From positions 1-9,640 of the forward strand of contig JAYSSF010000010.1 of the NCBI GenBank assembly GCA_043720715.1: 9,640 nt of DNA. The letters are read 5' to 3'. The translations under genes and the position numbers were made by a program. The stretch is from JAYSSF01 sp043720715 (GTDB taxonomy: Bacteria; Patescibacteriota; Gracilibacteria; Absconditabacterales; Absconditicoccaceae). This document shows positions 1-9,192 of this stretch, piece by piece (the stretch's first letter is position 1; every line of letters starts with the position of its first letter). The notes under the pieces were generated by a model. It did no database searches. It was not told the DNA's origin and worked only from the letters and a program-made list of their open reading frames with translations.

Positions 1-154
1 AGAAATACTAGTCATATAGTACTGTTTCTTAGCTTTTTTGCTAGTGAAAATTGATTATTTTAGTGTTATTTTAGAGGTAGGTTTTGCAGTGTTTCCTTAG
101 ATTATTGTCTCAAGATGATAGATAGATTAAGTTAGTTTATTGTTTCAGAGTAAA

Positions 155-180
155 CCATCTCGGTGATATCACCGAGATGG
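155..180. repeat. Perfect 26-bp palindrome
   Basis: The arm CCATCTCGGTGAT is followed immediately by its exact reverse complement, with no loop. There is no T-run directly after it, so it is not a normal intrinsic terminator by itself. The outer part CGAGATGG plus CGTGAGCGA (188-196) recurs after dinD at 1164-1171 and 1174-1182. It could be an operator, a cruciform or dispersed-repeat DNA. What is seen is only the symmetry; the function is unknown. Confidence 0.7.
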
Positions 181-200
181 TCGCTTACGTGAGCGAACCC

Positions 201-237
201 CAAAATTTCATAGCACCTCTTGCATTTAGGTGCTTTT
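201..237 (+). repeat. 37-bp direct repeat, copy 1 (upstream of dinD)
   Basis: These 37 bases are identical to 1105-1141 downstream of dinD. The repeat begins CAAAATTTCATAGCACC and contains the hairpin arms AGCACCT and AGGTGCT. A pair of identical copies about 900 bp apart bracketing exactly one gene could arise by duplication, by insertion of a cassette, or by reuse of a common terminator repeat. A 14-nt fragment of the same sequence (AGCACCTCTTGCAT) also occurs at 6807-6820 inside the exonuclease gene. Confidence 0.85.
212..237 (+). terminator. Terminator-like hairpin upstream of dinD
   Basis: The stem AGCACCT (212-218) pairs with AGGTGCT (228-234) around a 9-nt loop. It is followed by TTT, then GA, then more T. 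The tail is weaker than in the identical downstream copy, so termination of a gene lying left of the window is plausible but less certain. Confidence 0.5.
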
Positions 238-305
238 GATTTTTGATGGAAATCTAATTTTGTTTGAGTATAGTACAGATAGATTTACTTCATTAGTGCC
301 ATCAG

Positions 306-1103
306 ATGATATCGATTTTTGACCAAATCAAGAAGATTAATGAGTATAAGCAGGAGTTTTGGAATGCTCGTGAATTGAGTAAAATCTTGAATTACTCTGA
401 GTATCGTCACTTCAAACCATCGATTGAAAAGGCAAAGATCTCATGTACCAAAAGTGGATACAATATAAGCGACCATTTCGAGGATGTGCTCGATATGGTT
501 CCGATCGGATCTGGAGCGACAAGACAGCTGGATGATATAAGATTGTCTCGCTATGCTTGTTATCTCATTATACAAAATGCAGACCCAAGCAAAAATATAG
601 TCGCATCTGGACAAACATATTTTGCTATTCAAACAAGAAAGCAAGAAATTAGTGAACAGCTCCTCGAAGACCAAAAGAGAGTGTATCTGAGAGAACAAGT
701 TGCTGAACACAATAAATCTCTTGCTAAAACTGCCAAGCAAGCATGAGTATCTCATTATGGCAACTTCGTCGACTATGGATATCTGTGACTGTATGGTATG
801 AGAAATAAGGATATTCTCAAAACCAAAAAACTTGATTCCAAAGACTCTCTCATGGATCATGTAGGTAGTGAAGAGCTCGCAGCAAATCTGTTCCGTGCAA
901 CACAAGCAGAAGCCAAGATCAAAAGAGAATGAATTATTGGGCAAGATAAAGCAAGCAAGGCTCATTATGAGATAGGACAAGAAGTCAGAGAGACAATCAA
1001 GAAGATCTGAGGTACGATGCCAGAGAAACTCCGTAAATCCGATCATATCAACAAAGCAAAAAAGAGAATCAAACAAATAAGCACAAAACCATTATCATCA
1101 TAA
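306..1103 (+). CDS. dinD: DNA-damage-inducible protein D (DinD)
   Basis: A 265-residue protein when TGA is read as Gly; it ends at TAA. It is recognised as DinD from the conserved block FEDVLDMVPIGSGATRQLDD (residues 58-77), the following LSRYACYLIIQNADP and GQTYFAIQTRKQE, and C-terminal LAANLFRATQ and GGTMPEKL. In E. coli, DinD is an SOS-induced protein that modulates RecA; a role in the damage response here is inferred from the family. The length is close to the family norm. The ATG at 306 is the first start after an in-frame TAG at 294, and no ribosome binding site is visible. Four TGA codons (744, 786, 930, 1008) lie in the frame, and those at 744, 786 and 1008 sit at DinD glycines (AGV, GLYG, GGTMP). 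The gene is bracketed by 37-bp direct repeats, which hints at a cassette-like history, but its TGA use shows it has lived in a code-25 host. Confidence 0.93.
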
Positions 1104-1104
1104 T

Positions 1105-1141
1105 CAAAATTTCATAGCACCTCTTGCATTTAGGTGCTTTT
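1105..1141 (+). repeat. 37-bp direct repeat, copy 2 (downstream of dinD)
   Basis: Exact second copy of 201-237. It starts one base after the dinD stop codon and contains the terminator stem. It is followed at 1164-1182 by CGAGATGG and CGTGAGCGA, which in the upstream copy lie on the other side of the repeat. Confidence 0.85.
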
Positions 1142-1144
1142 TTT
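1116..1144 (+). terminator. Intrinsic terminator of dinD
   Basis: A 7-bp stem, AGCACCT (1116-1122) with AGGTGCT (1132-1138), a 9-nt loop, then six T (1139-1144). It lies just after the dinD stop codon on the coding strand, as expected for a Rho-independent terminator. Confidence 0.8.
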
Positions 1145-1258
1145 GTAAAATGATATGAGTTAGCGAGATGGCGCGTGAGCGAGTGATCGTGTATTCAAAC
1201 TCGCATCCCGTATTCTCAAAAACTCGCAAACCAATTTATACCCTTTAGTCTAGATACA

Positions 1259-2185
1259 ATGTACGATTTTGACCCACAAAAAGATTATTATAAGATGCTC
1301 GGAGTAGAGGAATCTGCTAGCGAAGATGAGATCAAGAAGGCGTTTCGTAAATCCGCAATGAAGCACCATCCTGATAAGTGAGGTGATGCCGAAGAGTTCA
1401 AGAAGATCAATGAAGCCAACATGGTCATCGGAGATGCTCAAAAACGCCAACAATATGATGCTGTACGCAAAGGAGGCTGAGGGTTTTGAGGCTTTGGCTG
1501 AGGTGGATTTGGTGGGTTCCAATGAGGAGGATTCTGATGAGCTGACGTACAGTTTGAGTGATTTGGCGACTTGGGAGATATTATCGAACAGTTTATGTGA
1601 GGAGGATTTTGATGAGCAAGCCGCCGCCCTCGCAAAGGTCAGGATATTCAATTATCACTCACCATCACATTTGAAGAGGCGTATCACGGTGTCACCAAGC
1701 CGATCAACTATGCCAAGCATGAGTTTGATGCCAACGGTCAAGCCACGAGAGTAACCAAGAAGGTCGATGTCAAAGCTCCAGCAGGTATCCAACATGGTCA
1801 ATATATCAAATATACCCAAATGGGTGATGGCTGACGCAACGGTGGTCCTGATGGTGACTTGTTTGTTCAGATTAATATCCAGTCTAGTCAGTATTGGACT
1901 CGTAAGGGAGATGATATCTACACGACACTGGATATTGCCATACATGACTTGGTACTTGGATCAGAGTATGAAGTAGCTCACCCCGATGGCAATGTGACCG
2001 TTAAAGTACCCAAATATACTCAACCGACTGATATTCTTAGAGTCAAAGGTAAGTGATTTGCCAAGAGTGGAGGAGTATTTGCTCATCATGGAGATCTGAT
2101 GGTCAAGCTTAATATCAAAACTCCCAAGAAACTGAGTAAGGAAGAAACCAAGCTTTGGGAGCAAATCAAGAAAGAGGCAAAATAG
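1259..2185 (+). CDS. dnaJ: DnaJ-type co-chaperone without zinc finger (class II)
   Basis: A 308-residue J-domain protein ending at TAG. It stimulates the ATPase of DnaK and delivers unfolded clients in the cytoplasm (family knowledge). The J domain spans about residues 9-70, with HPD at 37-39 in HHPDKGGDAEEFKKINEA. A Gly/Phe-rich linker follows (about 72-119), containing FGDLGDIIEQFMGGGFGG. The C-terminal substrate-binding domains (about 127-305) include LTITFEEAYHGVTK, KVDVKAPAGIQHGQ and GDLFVQINIQ. There are no CxxCxGxG repeats, so it is the CbpA/DnaJB-like type. Thirteen TGA codons are in frame, including the second Gly-forming position of HPDKGG (1379) and two TGA-TGA pairs (1535-1540 and 1610-1615, the latter TGA 1610 and 1613) in the linker. 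The start ATG has TAGATACA just upstream and no Shine-Dalgarno sequence. No dnaK or grpE is in the window. Confidence 0.95.
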
Positions 2186-2190
2186 TAGTA

Positions 2191-2218
2191 TATCCCGACT
2201 TTGGTTGGGATATTTTTT
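2191..2218 (+). terminator. Intrinsic terminator of dnaJ
   Basis: The stem TATCCCGAC (2191-2199) pairs with GTTGGGATA (2204-2212), with one G-T pair, around the tetraloop TTTG. Six T follow (2213-2218). It begins 5 bp after the dnaJ stop codon. Confidence 0.85.
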
Positions 2219-2256
2219 GATTAAGATGGATTTTTGAAGTTTCTATAAATTTATAA

Positions 2257-2278
2257 TTTATATAGTCAACTATATAAA
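2257..2278. repeat. AT-rich 22-bp palindrome upstream of the secreted protein gene
   Basis: The arm TTTATATAGT is followed by CA and then the exact reverse complement ACTATATAAA. A perfect TATAAT hexamer overlaps its left edge (2252-2257), but no good -35 box lies 15-19 nt before it. The palindrome may be an operator, or simply AT-rich promoter DNA for the gene starting at 2404. The A-run after it could also serve as a weak terminator tail on the minus strand. Confidence 0.45.
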
Positions 2279-2403
2279 AAACAAAAACATCATAAAGGAT
2301 GTGGAATTAATGTGGAAAACTCAGACATGCCTTGCAATATAAATCAAAACTCCTATATCCATATACAAAGTTATCTTATTTTTTTATCTTTTTTATTCTA
2401 TCC

Positions 2404-3015
2404 ATGAAGTATACTGCTTATGTATTGATGTTTGTGATGGTATTAGGTATTTCTTTTGTATCTGCTCAAAATGGAGGTGATGATCTTAATTCTTTGATGG
2501 AACAGTTATCTGCTCAAGGTGATGCTACTACTGCTACAGGTAGTACCGGTGCTGCTGCCCCAGTCGATGCTGAACCTACATTCAATGCTGCTGAAATCAA
2601 GATCCAAAATACGACCTATACTCACAATGGCAGCGAATACACTCTTACATGGACTCCAATCCAAGGTACAAGTAAGGTAGAGATTTCTGTCAAGAATGCT
2701 GATACTGATATGGACTATACTAAGGTACAAACTGTCGCTGGTAGTGCTGGTACAATCAAGGTTAATCTTACATCACAAGGTACCTATATGATCAAGTTTA
2801 CTCCAGTAGATGATCTTAGTACTCCGCTTTGACCAGATCAGATCATGACAATCAAGGTAGAAGCTCCATCTAAGACTGCAGAACCAAAGACTGACCCTAT
2901 CGCTACTGTGAAGGCTGCTCCACAAGTAGGTCCTGCACAAGATCTCCTCTTCGGTGGATTGATCCTTATTGCGATTCTGTACTTTGTCTACAGATTTAGA
3001 TCGAACGACGCATAA
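2404..3015 (+). CDS. Secreted, C-terminally membrane-anchored protein of unknown function
   Basis: A 203-residue protein ending at TAA. The ATG at 2404 is chosen over an in-frame TTG at 2332 because it places a classic signal peptide at the very N-terminus: MKYTAYVLMFVMVLGISFVSA, with likely cleavage before QNGG. A low-complexity Ala/Thr/Gly/Ser stretch follows (about 38-57). Next is a beta-rich region (about 62-135; YTLTWTPIQGTSKVEISVKN, TYMIKFTPVD) whose rhythm resembles a fibronectin type III or other Ig-like fold. A Pro/Lys/Thr-rich spacer leads to a C-terminal hydrophobic segment (about 181-196, LLFGGLILIAILYFVY) and a short basic tail RFRSNDA. This suggests a surface-displayed protein held by its C-terminal membrane helix. 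Only one of its 15 glycines is TGA (residue 143), much lower than in most neighbours, which may reflect strong expression. A terminator follows. The exact family is not recognised. Confidence 0.85.
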
Positions 3016-3033
3016 TTTCTTGAAGAAACTATT

Positions 3034-3058
3034 AACCTGACTTCGGTTGGGTTTTTTT
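3034..3058 (+). terminator. Intrinsic terminator of the secreted protein gene
   Basis: The stem AACCTGAC (3034-3041) pairs with GTTGGGTT (3046-3053), with two G-T pairs, around a stable TTCG tetraloop. A T-run to about 3058 follows. It lies about 20 bp after the stop codon. Confidence 0.85.
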
Positions 3059-3064
3059 CTAAAC

Positions 3065-3116
3065 CTCCCCCGACCTCCTACTCATACGAGCACCGAGGTC
3101 CTTCTCAGGAGGGGAG
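3065..3116. repeat. Nested inverted repeat
   Basis: The outer arms are CTCCCC (3065-3070) and GGGGAG (3111-3116). The inner arms are GACCTC (3072-3077) and GAGGTC (3095-3100). It is far more G/C-rich than its surroundings. The motif ACCTCCTAC in it also appears in the repeat remnant at 5872-5942, so it may belong to a dispersed repeat family. Confidence 0.5.
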
Positions 3117-3149
3117 CAAAATGACTAGATTTTGTGGTTTGAATTGCTA

Positions 3150-3239
3150 TACCAAAGTGGACTTTAATTGCGAATTTTATCTTGGTACCTAAGAAGCTAT
3201 AATTGCGAGACTAGCAAGAGAATGTATGACACTTTGGTA
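3150..3239. repeat. 90-bp segment with perfect 10-bp terminal inverted repeats
   Basis: TACCAAAGTG (3150-3159) and CACTTTGGTA (3230-3239) are exact reverse complements, 70 bp apart. TGAATTG occurs near both outer sides (3140-3146 and 3245-3251), though not directly abutting. This could be a tiny non-autonomous element or the closing stem of a structured RNA. No protein is encoded. Confidence 0.45.
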
Positions 3240-3241
3240 CG

Positions 3242-3293
3242 TACTGAATTGATCATAGAATAAGAAAAACCGCATTTAAAATTCAATTCAGTA
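3242..3293. repeat. 11-bp inverted repeat upstream of SOD
   Basis: TACTGAATTGA (3242-3252) and TCAATTCAGTA (3283-3293) are exact reverse complements separated by 30 nt. The right arm ends 39 bp before the SOD start codon. A role as operator or leader hairpin controlling SOD is possible but inferred only from position. Confidence 0.45.
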
Positions 3294-3332
3294 TATTGTT
3301 GTAATATTACTTTATCCCTCTTTTTGAAACTC

Positions 3333-3950
3333 ATGTTTATCCTACCAGATCTTGACTACGACTATGCAGCACTGGAACCTCATATTGACGCTCTTACGAT
3401 GGAGATTCATCATGGCAAACATCACCAGACTTATATCACTAAGCTCAATGCTGCACTAGAAAATATCCAGGTAGCTGGGTATCCTGCGTTTGACTATGAG
3501 ATTGATGAACTACTATCTCGTATGTCGACGATCCCAGAGGAGGCGAGAGCTGCAGTACGCAACCATGGATGAGGGCATTTTAATCACAGTATGTTCTGGG
3601 CACTCATGACGCCAGGGGGAACCGAGATGGGTGAATATATGACTCAGAAGTTATCAGAATCATTTTGTTCTCCTGACTGATTCAAGGAGGCGTTTGCTGC
3701 TAGTGCTGGAGCACTGTTTGGGTCTGGCTGGACATGGCTAATCAAGAATACCGAAGGCAAACTCGAGATCAAAAACTATGCGAACCAAGACAACCCAATC
3801 ATGTATGGCGAAACTCCAATCTTAGGTATCGATGTGTGGGAGCATGCTTACTATCTCAAGCATCAAAATCGCCGCCCAGACTATATCTGAGCATGGTGGA
3901 ATATGATCGACTGGGATCAGGTGGAGAAGAATATGAAGACGATAAGATAA
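3333..3950 (+). CDS. sodA: Superoxide dismutase, Mn/Fe family, Mn-type motifs
   Basis: A 205-residue protein ending at TAA. It converts superoxide to oxygen and hydrogen peroxide in the cytoplasm. Family signatures are clear: FILPDLDYDYAALEPHIDA at the N-terminus, MEIHHGKHHQTY, NHGGGHFNHSMFW, GSGWTWL and DVWEHAYYLKHQNRRPDYI. Expected metal ligands are His27, His85, and the Asp and His of DVWEHAYY. The GGGH loop and the Gln in NQDNP are the usual Mn-type pattern rather than the Fe-type, so Mn or cambialistic use is inferred. Length is normal. An in-frame TTG lies 9 bp upstream, but ATG at 3333 gives the family's standard N-terminus. Three of 16 glycines are TGA, including Gly80 of GGGH (3570-3572). 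No signal peptide is present. A long symmetric intergenic region precedes the gene. Confidence 0.96.
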
Positions 3951-4028
3951 ATTGTAGTAGTAGACTGTGAAAATAGGATAGTTGTATCTTTAGCTGCAAA
4001 TAAAATCTAATTTTATATCTATTTGCTA

Positions 4029-4865
4029 ATGCAATATATTAAGCTCATCGAACAATATCTTGAGAAAATTATTGGTGATAATTATCAGCTCATTTCACAT
4101 GGGTGAGATTATAATGTGATCATCTATGATGATATAGTTTATAGGTTTCCTAAATGATCAAAAATGAAGGATCTTGCTTTTGAAAAAAGAATACTAGATA
4201 CTATACGTCCATATATTTCGTTGCCAATACCAAATTTTACGATTGTGAATGATAATTTTGTAGTGTATCCATGTATTGAGTGACAAATTCTTAATGATTG
4301 TGATGTGATTTATTCGGATGATTTGATTCAAGATCTTGTATGCTTTATCAAGCAGCTTCATAGTATTCCGTTAGATCATTTTGATTTTGTGCAGTCAAAG
4401 AGTAAATCTATTGTTGAACTTAGACAGTGGGCAAGTAGTACAAAACATGATATGAGTGTAAGACTTGAGTGAAAAGTGCCAAGTGAAACAATCGATAAGT
4501 TACATGTATATATTGATCAGTTATGTATTGAATATGAATCTCCGGTAATATGCTTAGTTCATTGTGATTTACAATGAGATAATATCATTTATGATAAAGA
4601 AAGTCAAAAAATAGTGTGAATTATTGATTTTGCTGATTGTAGGATGTGAGTACCAGAGCTTGATTTTTGTCGTTTTGCACACAAGTGAGATAATCTTTTA
4701 GAGAGACTAGTAATATCATATAAATGATATCTCGATGAGTGATTTGTATCAAGGACATTATTTTTTGCGAAAAAAGTTGTTATCTCACAGATTAGAAATG
4801 ATAAGATATATCATCGTGATTTTGAGTCGATACTGGATAAGCTGAGAAAATATGAGTTTATGTAA
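4029..4865 (+). CDS. Aminoglycoside/choline-kinase-like phosphotransferase (APH family)
   Basis: A 278-residue protein ending at TAA, with the protein-kinase-like fold of the APH phosphotransferase family. Visible motifs are a nucleotide-loop-like start (LISHGGDYNVIIYDDIVYRFPKG, about 22-43), the catalytic loop LVHCDLQGDNIIYD (177-189; catalytic Asp180, Asn185) and the Mg-binding IIDFADCRMGVPELDF (198-213; Asp200). Length fits the family. The substrate cannot be told from sequence: members act on aminoglycosides, choline, homoserine, sugars and others, so antibiotic resistance should not be assumed. The codons for LQGDN and the loop at 25-26 use TGA for Gly, and 10 of 12 glycines are TGA, the heaviest use among genes of this size. 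The gene lies 78 bp after SOD and 89 bp before the M16-like gene. A GCAAATA/TATTTGC inverted pair (3996-4026) precedes the start. Confidence 0.88.
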
Positions 4866-4954
4866 ACCATCCGACTAGTATCTAGGAATATCATAGAAAA
4901 TATATATTAAATGATGAAAGATAAATTATTTAAACTCACTAAACAGTTACACTA

Positions 4955-5869
4955 ATGAAACTCTACCTCCACACCCCATATTATAAAAACTCAAACTTTA
5001 TGGCTCATTTATGTGAGCATTTGGTATTACATCCACGTAGTGCTGATCTGGATGAATATATGCTTCGCTATTATGATAGTGACTGAAGCTTACATTGAGA
5101 ATATACCTCAATTTCATTTCGTGGTAGTGATTGATATAGGCAGCATCTTGAAACTATTTGTAATCCAAGAATTACTCGTAAAATAGTAGATTATGAGATG
5201 GATATCTTTGTGGAGGAATTTGGCGAGAGAGGTTATTTTCTCAGACTTATTGACAAGGTGAGACAGCAAGCATATGGGAAATCTTATACCAGTCAACCTA
5301 AAAAATATTCCCTCAGTGAAATAGTAGCTTATCACGATCAATACTATCAGAAATGATATTGGGTTGCACGAGATACTGATAATAGCAAAGTGATAGATCA
5401 TAACATTGATAATGTTAGGAAAATTAATTCACTTGAACTACCAGTATATCATTATCAAGAAGTCTTATTGGAGTGACTGAGAAATCATGTACGAATCACT
5501 TCCTATCGTAGTATAAGCGATGTGATTGTAACCGATATACTTTCTGATATTTTTTCTACTTGGGATACCTATCAAAAGCGTTATTGTTTATGATCATATT
5601 ATACGCAGTGAGCAAGTGCTGCGTTTGATGATTCATATTCATTGCTTAAGTTTTCTGCTCATACTCGTTATAATGTCACTCCTGAATTTATTGAATCATA
5701 TAAAAAGAATATAAGAAAACTCATTATCACTGATAATTTTTGGTCATCAAGAATAGCAATTGGTTTGGTATGTAAGCAAGAACTAATCACACCTGATCAG
5801 ATTGTTGAATTATTGGATATGATTGATTTTGACTATCTTAGTCAGCTTCTTGCTCAAATGAACAAATAA
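4955..5869 (+). CDS. Short M16-like (insulinase/pitrilysin family) zinc metallopeptidase
   Basis: A 304-residue protein ending at TAA. Support for the M16 family comes from an inverted zinc motif HxxEH (His18-Leu-Cys-Glu21-His22), followed by GEYTSISFRG, which resembles the family's Ala-Tyr-Thr strand. A Glu-rich helix at 81-91 (EMDIFVEEFGE) could give the third ligand. SLSEIVAYHDQYYQKGYWVARD (119-140) resembles the stretch that ends the first M16 domain. Zinc-dependent peptide cleavage is thus likely. Oddities: an in-frame TAA at 4940 forces a start that leaves only 17 residues before HxxEH, so the usual leading beta-strands are missing, and the distance to the third-ligand region is shorter than usual. 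No signal peptide is seen. Seven of 12 glycines are TGA. A 14-codon ORF (4911-4955) overlaps the start as TAATG and could be a chance match. Confidence 0.65.
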
Positions 5870-5871
5870 TT

Positions 5872-5942
5872 TCCTGGACTGCTGTGTCGTCGTACCTCCT
5901 ACCCCCAAGAGGACTTCCTACGGGCGCGATCTCGCAATGACG
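5872..5942 (-). repeat. Dispersed repeat remnant of the CGTCATTGCGAG type
   Basis: Read on the minus strand the segment starts CGTCATTGCGAG and ends near CAGCAGTCCAGGA. This pattern is like the short intergenic repeats beginning CGTCATTGCGAG and ending GCAATCCAG that are scattered in many bacterial genomes. The identification rests on memory of that pattern. The interior is G/C-rich and unlike the surrounding AT-rich DNA. Confidence 0.45.
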
Positions 5943-6014
5943 AAATGTTATCGAGGTTTTTTGTTTACTTGAACTATGTAATAAAAAAGGTACAAAGGAT
6001 ATATTCCTGCGTAG

Positions 6015-6035
6015 GGTTTGATTGGTAATCGAACC
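6015..6035. repeat. Hairpin upstream of the exonuclease gene
   Basis: GGTTTGATT (6015-6023) pairs with AATCGAACC (6027-6035), with one T-G pair, around a 3-nt loop. The GAATCGAACC-like look recalls a tRNA T-arm, but no cloverleaf can be drawn around it. Confidence 0.5.
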
Positions 6036-6053
6036 GATATGTTATTTATTTTC

Positions 6054-6074
6054 GGGCGGATTATTGATCCGCCC
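6054..6074. repeat. GGGCGGAT hairpin just before the exonuclease start
   Basis: A perfect 8-bp stem, GGGCGGAT (6054-6061) with ATCCGCCC (6067-6074), and loop TATTG. It is followed by CTACAG with no T-run, so it is not an intrinsic terminator. It resembles common dispersed palindromic repeats of the form GGGCGGAT...ATCCGCCCCTAC. It ends 16 bp before the ATG and would be in the leader of any transcript started upstream. Confidence 0.6.
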
Positions 6075-6090
6075 CTACAGAAGATTATAC

Positions 6091-8235
<2,145 letters not shown>

Positions 8236-8259
8236 ATTTTATTACTTTCACTATTACAT

Positions 8260-8661
8260 ATGAAAACTAAAACGAGAGTTGCTGCTATTATTATTCAAGA
8301 TGGTAAACTACTCATGCTGAAAGGATATGGATATGAGGAGTTGTGGACGCCATGAGGTAAGATGGATGAGTGAGAAACAAATGAAGAGTGTCTATCGAGA
8401 GAATTAGACGAGGAATTGGGTGTAAAACTTACATCAGCAATATTTTTTAAAACATATTCGTGACCTTCGTTTTATCATTCGGAAAGCATTACTATTCAGC
8501 ATATTTATGTTGCTATGATAGAATGAGATATTAATCCGGATGCAGAAATTGAATCATGTGTTTGGTTGTCAAAAGACGACTATATTAATAAATTATATCC
8601 GATGATTCCAATCACACAAGAAGAGATAATACCAGATCTTATTACTGCTGGTATATTTTAA
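8260..8661 (+). CDS. Nudix hydrolase
   Basis: A 133-residue protein ending at TAA. The full Nudix box GX5EX7REUXEEXGU is present at residues 33-55, with key residues Gly33, Glu39, Arg47, Glu48, Glu51, Glu52 and Gly54. This is the Mg-binding and catalytic site that cleaves nucleoside diphosphates linked to another group. LWTPGGKMDEGE before and within it is the usual entry to the box; Gly32 and Gly38 are TGA codons. Upstream strands are RVAAIIIQDGKLLMLKG; downstream are IQHIYVAMIEGD and VWLSKDDY, the normal MutT-like layout. The substrate is not evident: 8-oxo-dGTP cleaning is possible but unproven. The start is 24 nt after the exonuclease stop and the next gene starts 15 nt after this stop, so co-transcription is likely. 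Four of 10 glycines are TGA. Confidence 0.94.
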
Positions 8662-8676
8662 TTCGTAATTTATATT

Positions 8677-9144
8677 ATGACCGCTCGACAAATTATAGCA
8701 CTTCTCCTTGCAATCTTATGATTGATTGGGTCTGTATTACCCGTGTTGCCAGGAGTGATTTTATCACTGATTGCGATGCTTATCATCGAGTTTGTGACAC
8801 CAGGCGGATTTAGTAGTCAGATGTGGATCATATCCATCATATTGATCATCATTGCGATGGTGAGTGATTATCTCTTACCGATCTGGTGAGCTAAACGCTG
8901 AGGCGGGACCAAATATGGTACTCGATGATCCGTGATCTGACTGATTGTATGATTATTTGTGCCACCACGAGGGCTGATTATCTGACCATTATTGGGTGCA
9001 TTTGTGGGTGAGTATATTATCCACCAAGATTCTCGTCATGCGCGACGTGCTGCGTGGGGAAGCTTCCTATGATCGACAGCTAGTACGGTGATCAAGCTGA
9101 TTGCGAGTGGTATAATTTTGTGGTTTGTGATAAAAGTCTTGTAA
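8677..9144 (+). CDS. DUF456 family membrane protein
   Basis: A 155-residue integral membrane protein ending at TAA. Hydrophobic segments lie at about 5-37 (probably a helical hairpin around PVLPG), 49-70, 84-112 and 136-155. The pattern LPIWGAKRGGGTKYGTRGS followed by GLIVGLFVPPRGLIIGPLLG and AFVGE is that of the DUF456 family. Function is unknown in the family. Eight of 20 glycines are TGA, including the Gly of IWGAKR and of GTRGS. It starts 15 nt after the Nudix gene and probably shares its transcript. TTTATATT just before the ATG could be a -10-like element, but there is no Shine-Dalgarno sequence. Confidence 0.85.
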
Positions 9145-9149
9145 TATAA

Positions 9150-9179
9150 TTGACAATAAATAATAAAGAATATTATTAA
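9150..9179 (+). promoter_or_regulatory. Possible promoter before the last gene
   Basis: A perfect TTGACA (9150-9155) is followed by TATTAT (9171-9176, spacing 15) or TATTAA (9174-9179, spacing 18). It lies in the 48-bp gap between the DUF456 gene and the next gene. Neither spacing is the optimal 17, so this is tentative. An AATAAT/ATTATT inverted pair overlaps it. Confidence 0.3.
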
Positions 9180-9192
9180 TTTTTTTGACTAT

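Larger units (their letters stand above)
1..305. other. Non-coding lead region upstream of dinD
   Basis: No gene can be supported here. One frame is open from position 1 to a TAG at 61 under code 25 (about 20 codons). This could be the tail of an upstream gene, but its composition is not diagnostic. The region holds a perfect 26-bp palindrome (155-180), a near-palindromic stretch TCGCTTACGTGAGCGA (181-196) and a terminator-like hairpin (212-237) inside a 37-bp repeat that recurs after dinD. A TATAGT hexamer at 269-274 could be a -10 element for dinD, but no convincing -35 lies at normal spacing. No LexA-type operator of the E. coli or Bacillus form was seen. Confidence 0.5.
3016..3332. other. 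Long structured intergenic region before the SOD gene
   Basis: No gene is supported here. The stretch carries a terminator (3034-3058) and then three nested or long-range inverted repeats (3065-3116, 3150-3239, 3242-3293). It also holds a 10-bp palindrome GTAATATTAC (3301-3310) 22 bp before the SOD start. AATTGCGA occurs twice (3166 and 3201). The density of symmetry suggests either remnants of short repeat elements or a structured RNA leader or regulatory region for SOD. Confidence 0.5.
5870..6090. other. Intergenic region rich in dispersed-repeat remnants
   Basis: No gene is supported here. The region holds a repeat-like G/C-rich segment (5872-5942), an AT-rich stretch, then two strong hairpins (6015-6035 and 6054-6074) just before the exonuclease start. 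It looks like a landing site for short palindromic repeats. No intrinsic terminator with a convincing stem was found for the M16-like gene, though TTTTTT occurs around 5958. Confidence 0.5.

Noticed and set aside
441..1076. Long minus-strand open frame opposite dinD
   Set aside because: It is antisense to a clear DinD homologue and its translation shows no recognisable domain; it is a shadow of the real gene.
1383..1754. Plus-strand frame within dnaJ, and minus-strand frames at 1250-1651 and 1438-1635
   Set aside because: They overlap the J-domain gene in other frames. The His/Pro/Asn-rich minus-strand peptide is just the complement of the Gly/Phe linker.
2332..2403. TTG start extending the secreted protein by 24 residues
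   Set aside because: It would bury the signal peptide behind a second hydrophobic stretch; the ATG at 2404 gives a normal signal peptide.
3734..3970. Plus-strand frame overlapping the 3' half of the SOD gene
   Set aside because: Wrong frame; the SOD frame with TGA as Gly carries the conserved DVWEHAYY motif through this stretch.
4029..4865. Aminoglycoside resistance gene
   Set aside because: The fold is APH-like, but the family has many substrates and nothing here points to antibiotics.
4911..4955. 14-codon leader ORF overlapping the M16-like start as TAATG
   Set aside because: Too short and of AT-rich chance composition; no regulatory feature supports translation.
6015..6035. tRNA T-arm
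   Set aside because: AATCGAACC resembles a T-arm side, but no acceptor, D or anticodon stems can be formed around it and the loop is 3 nt.
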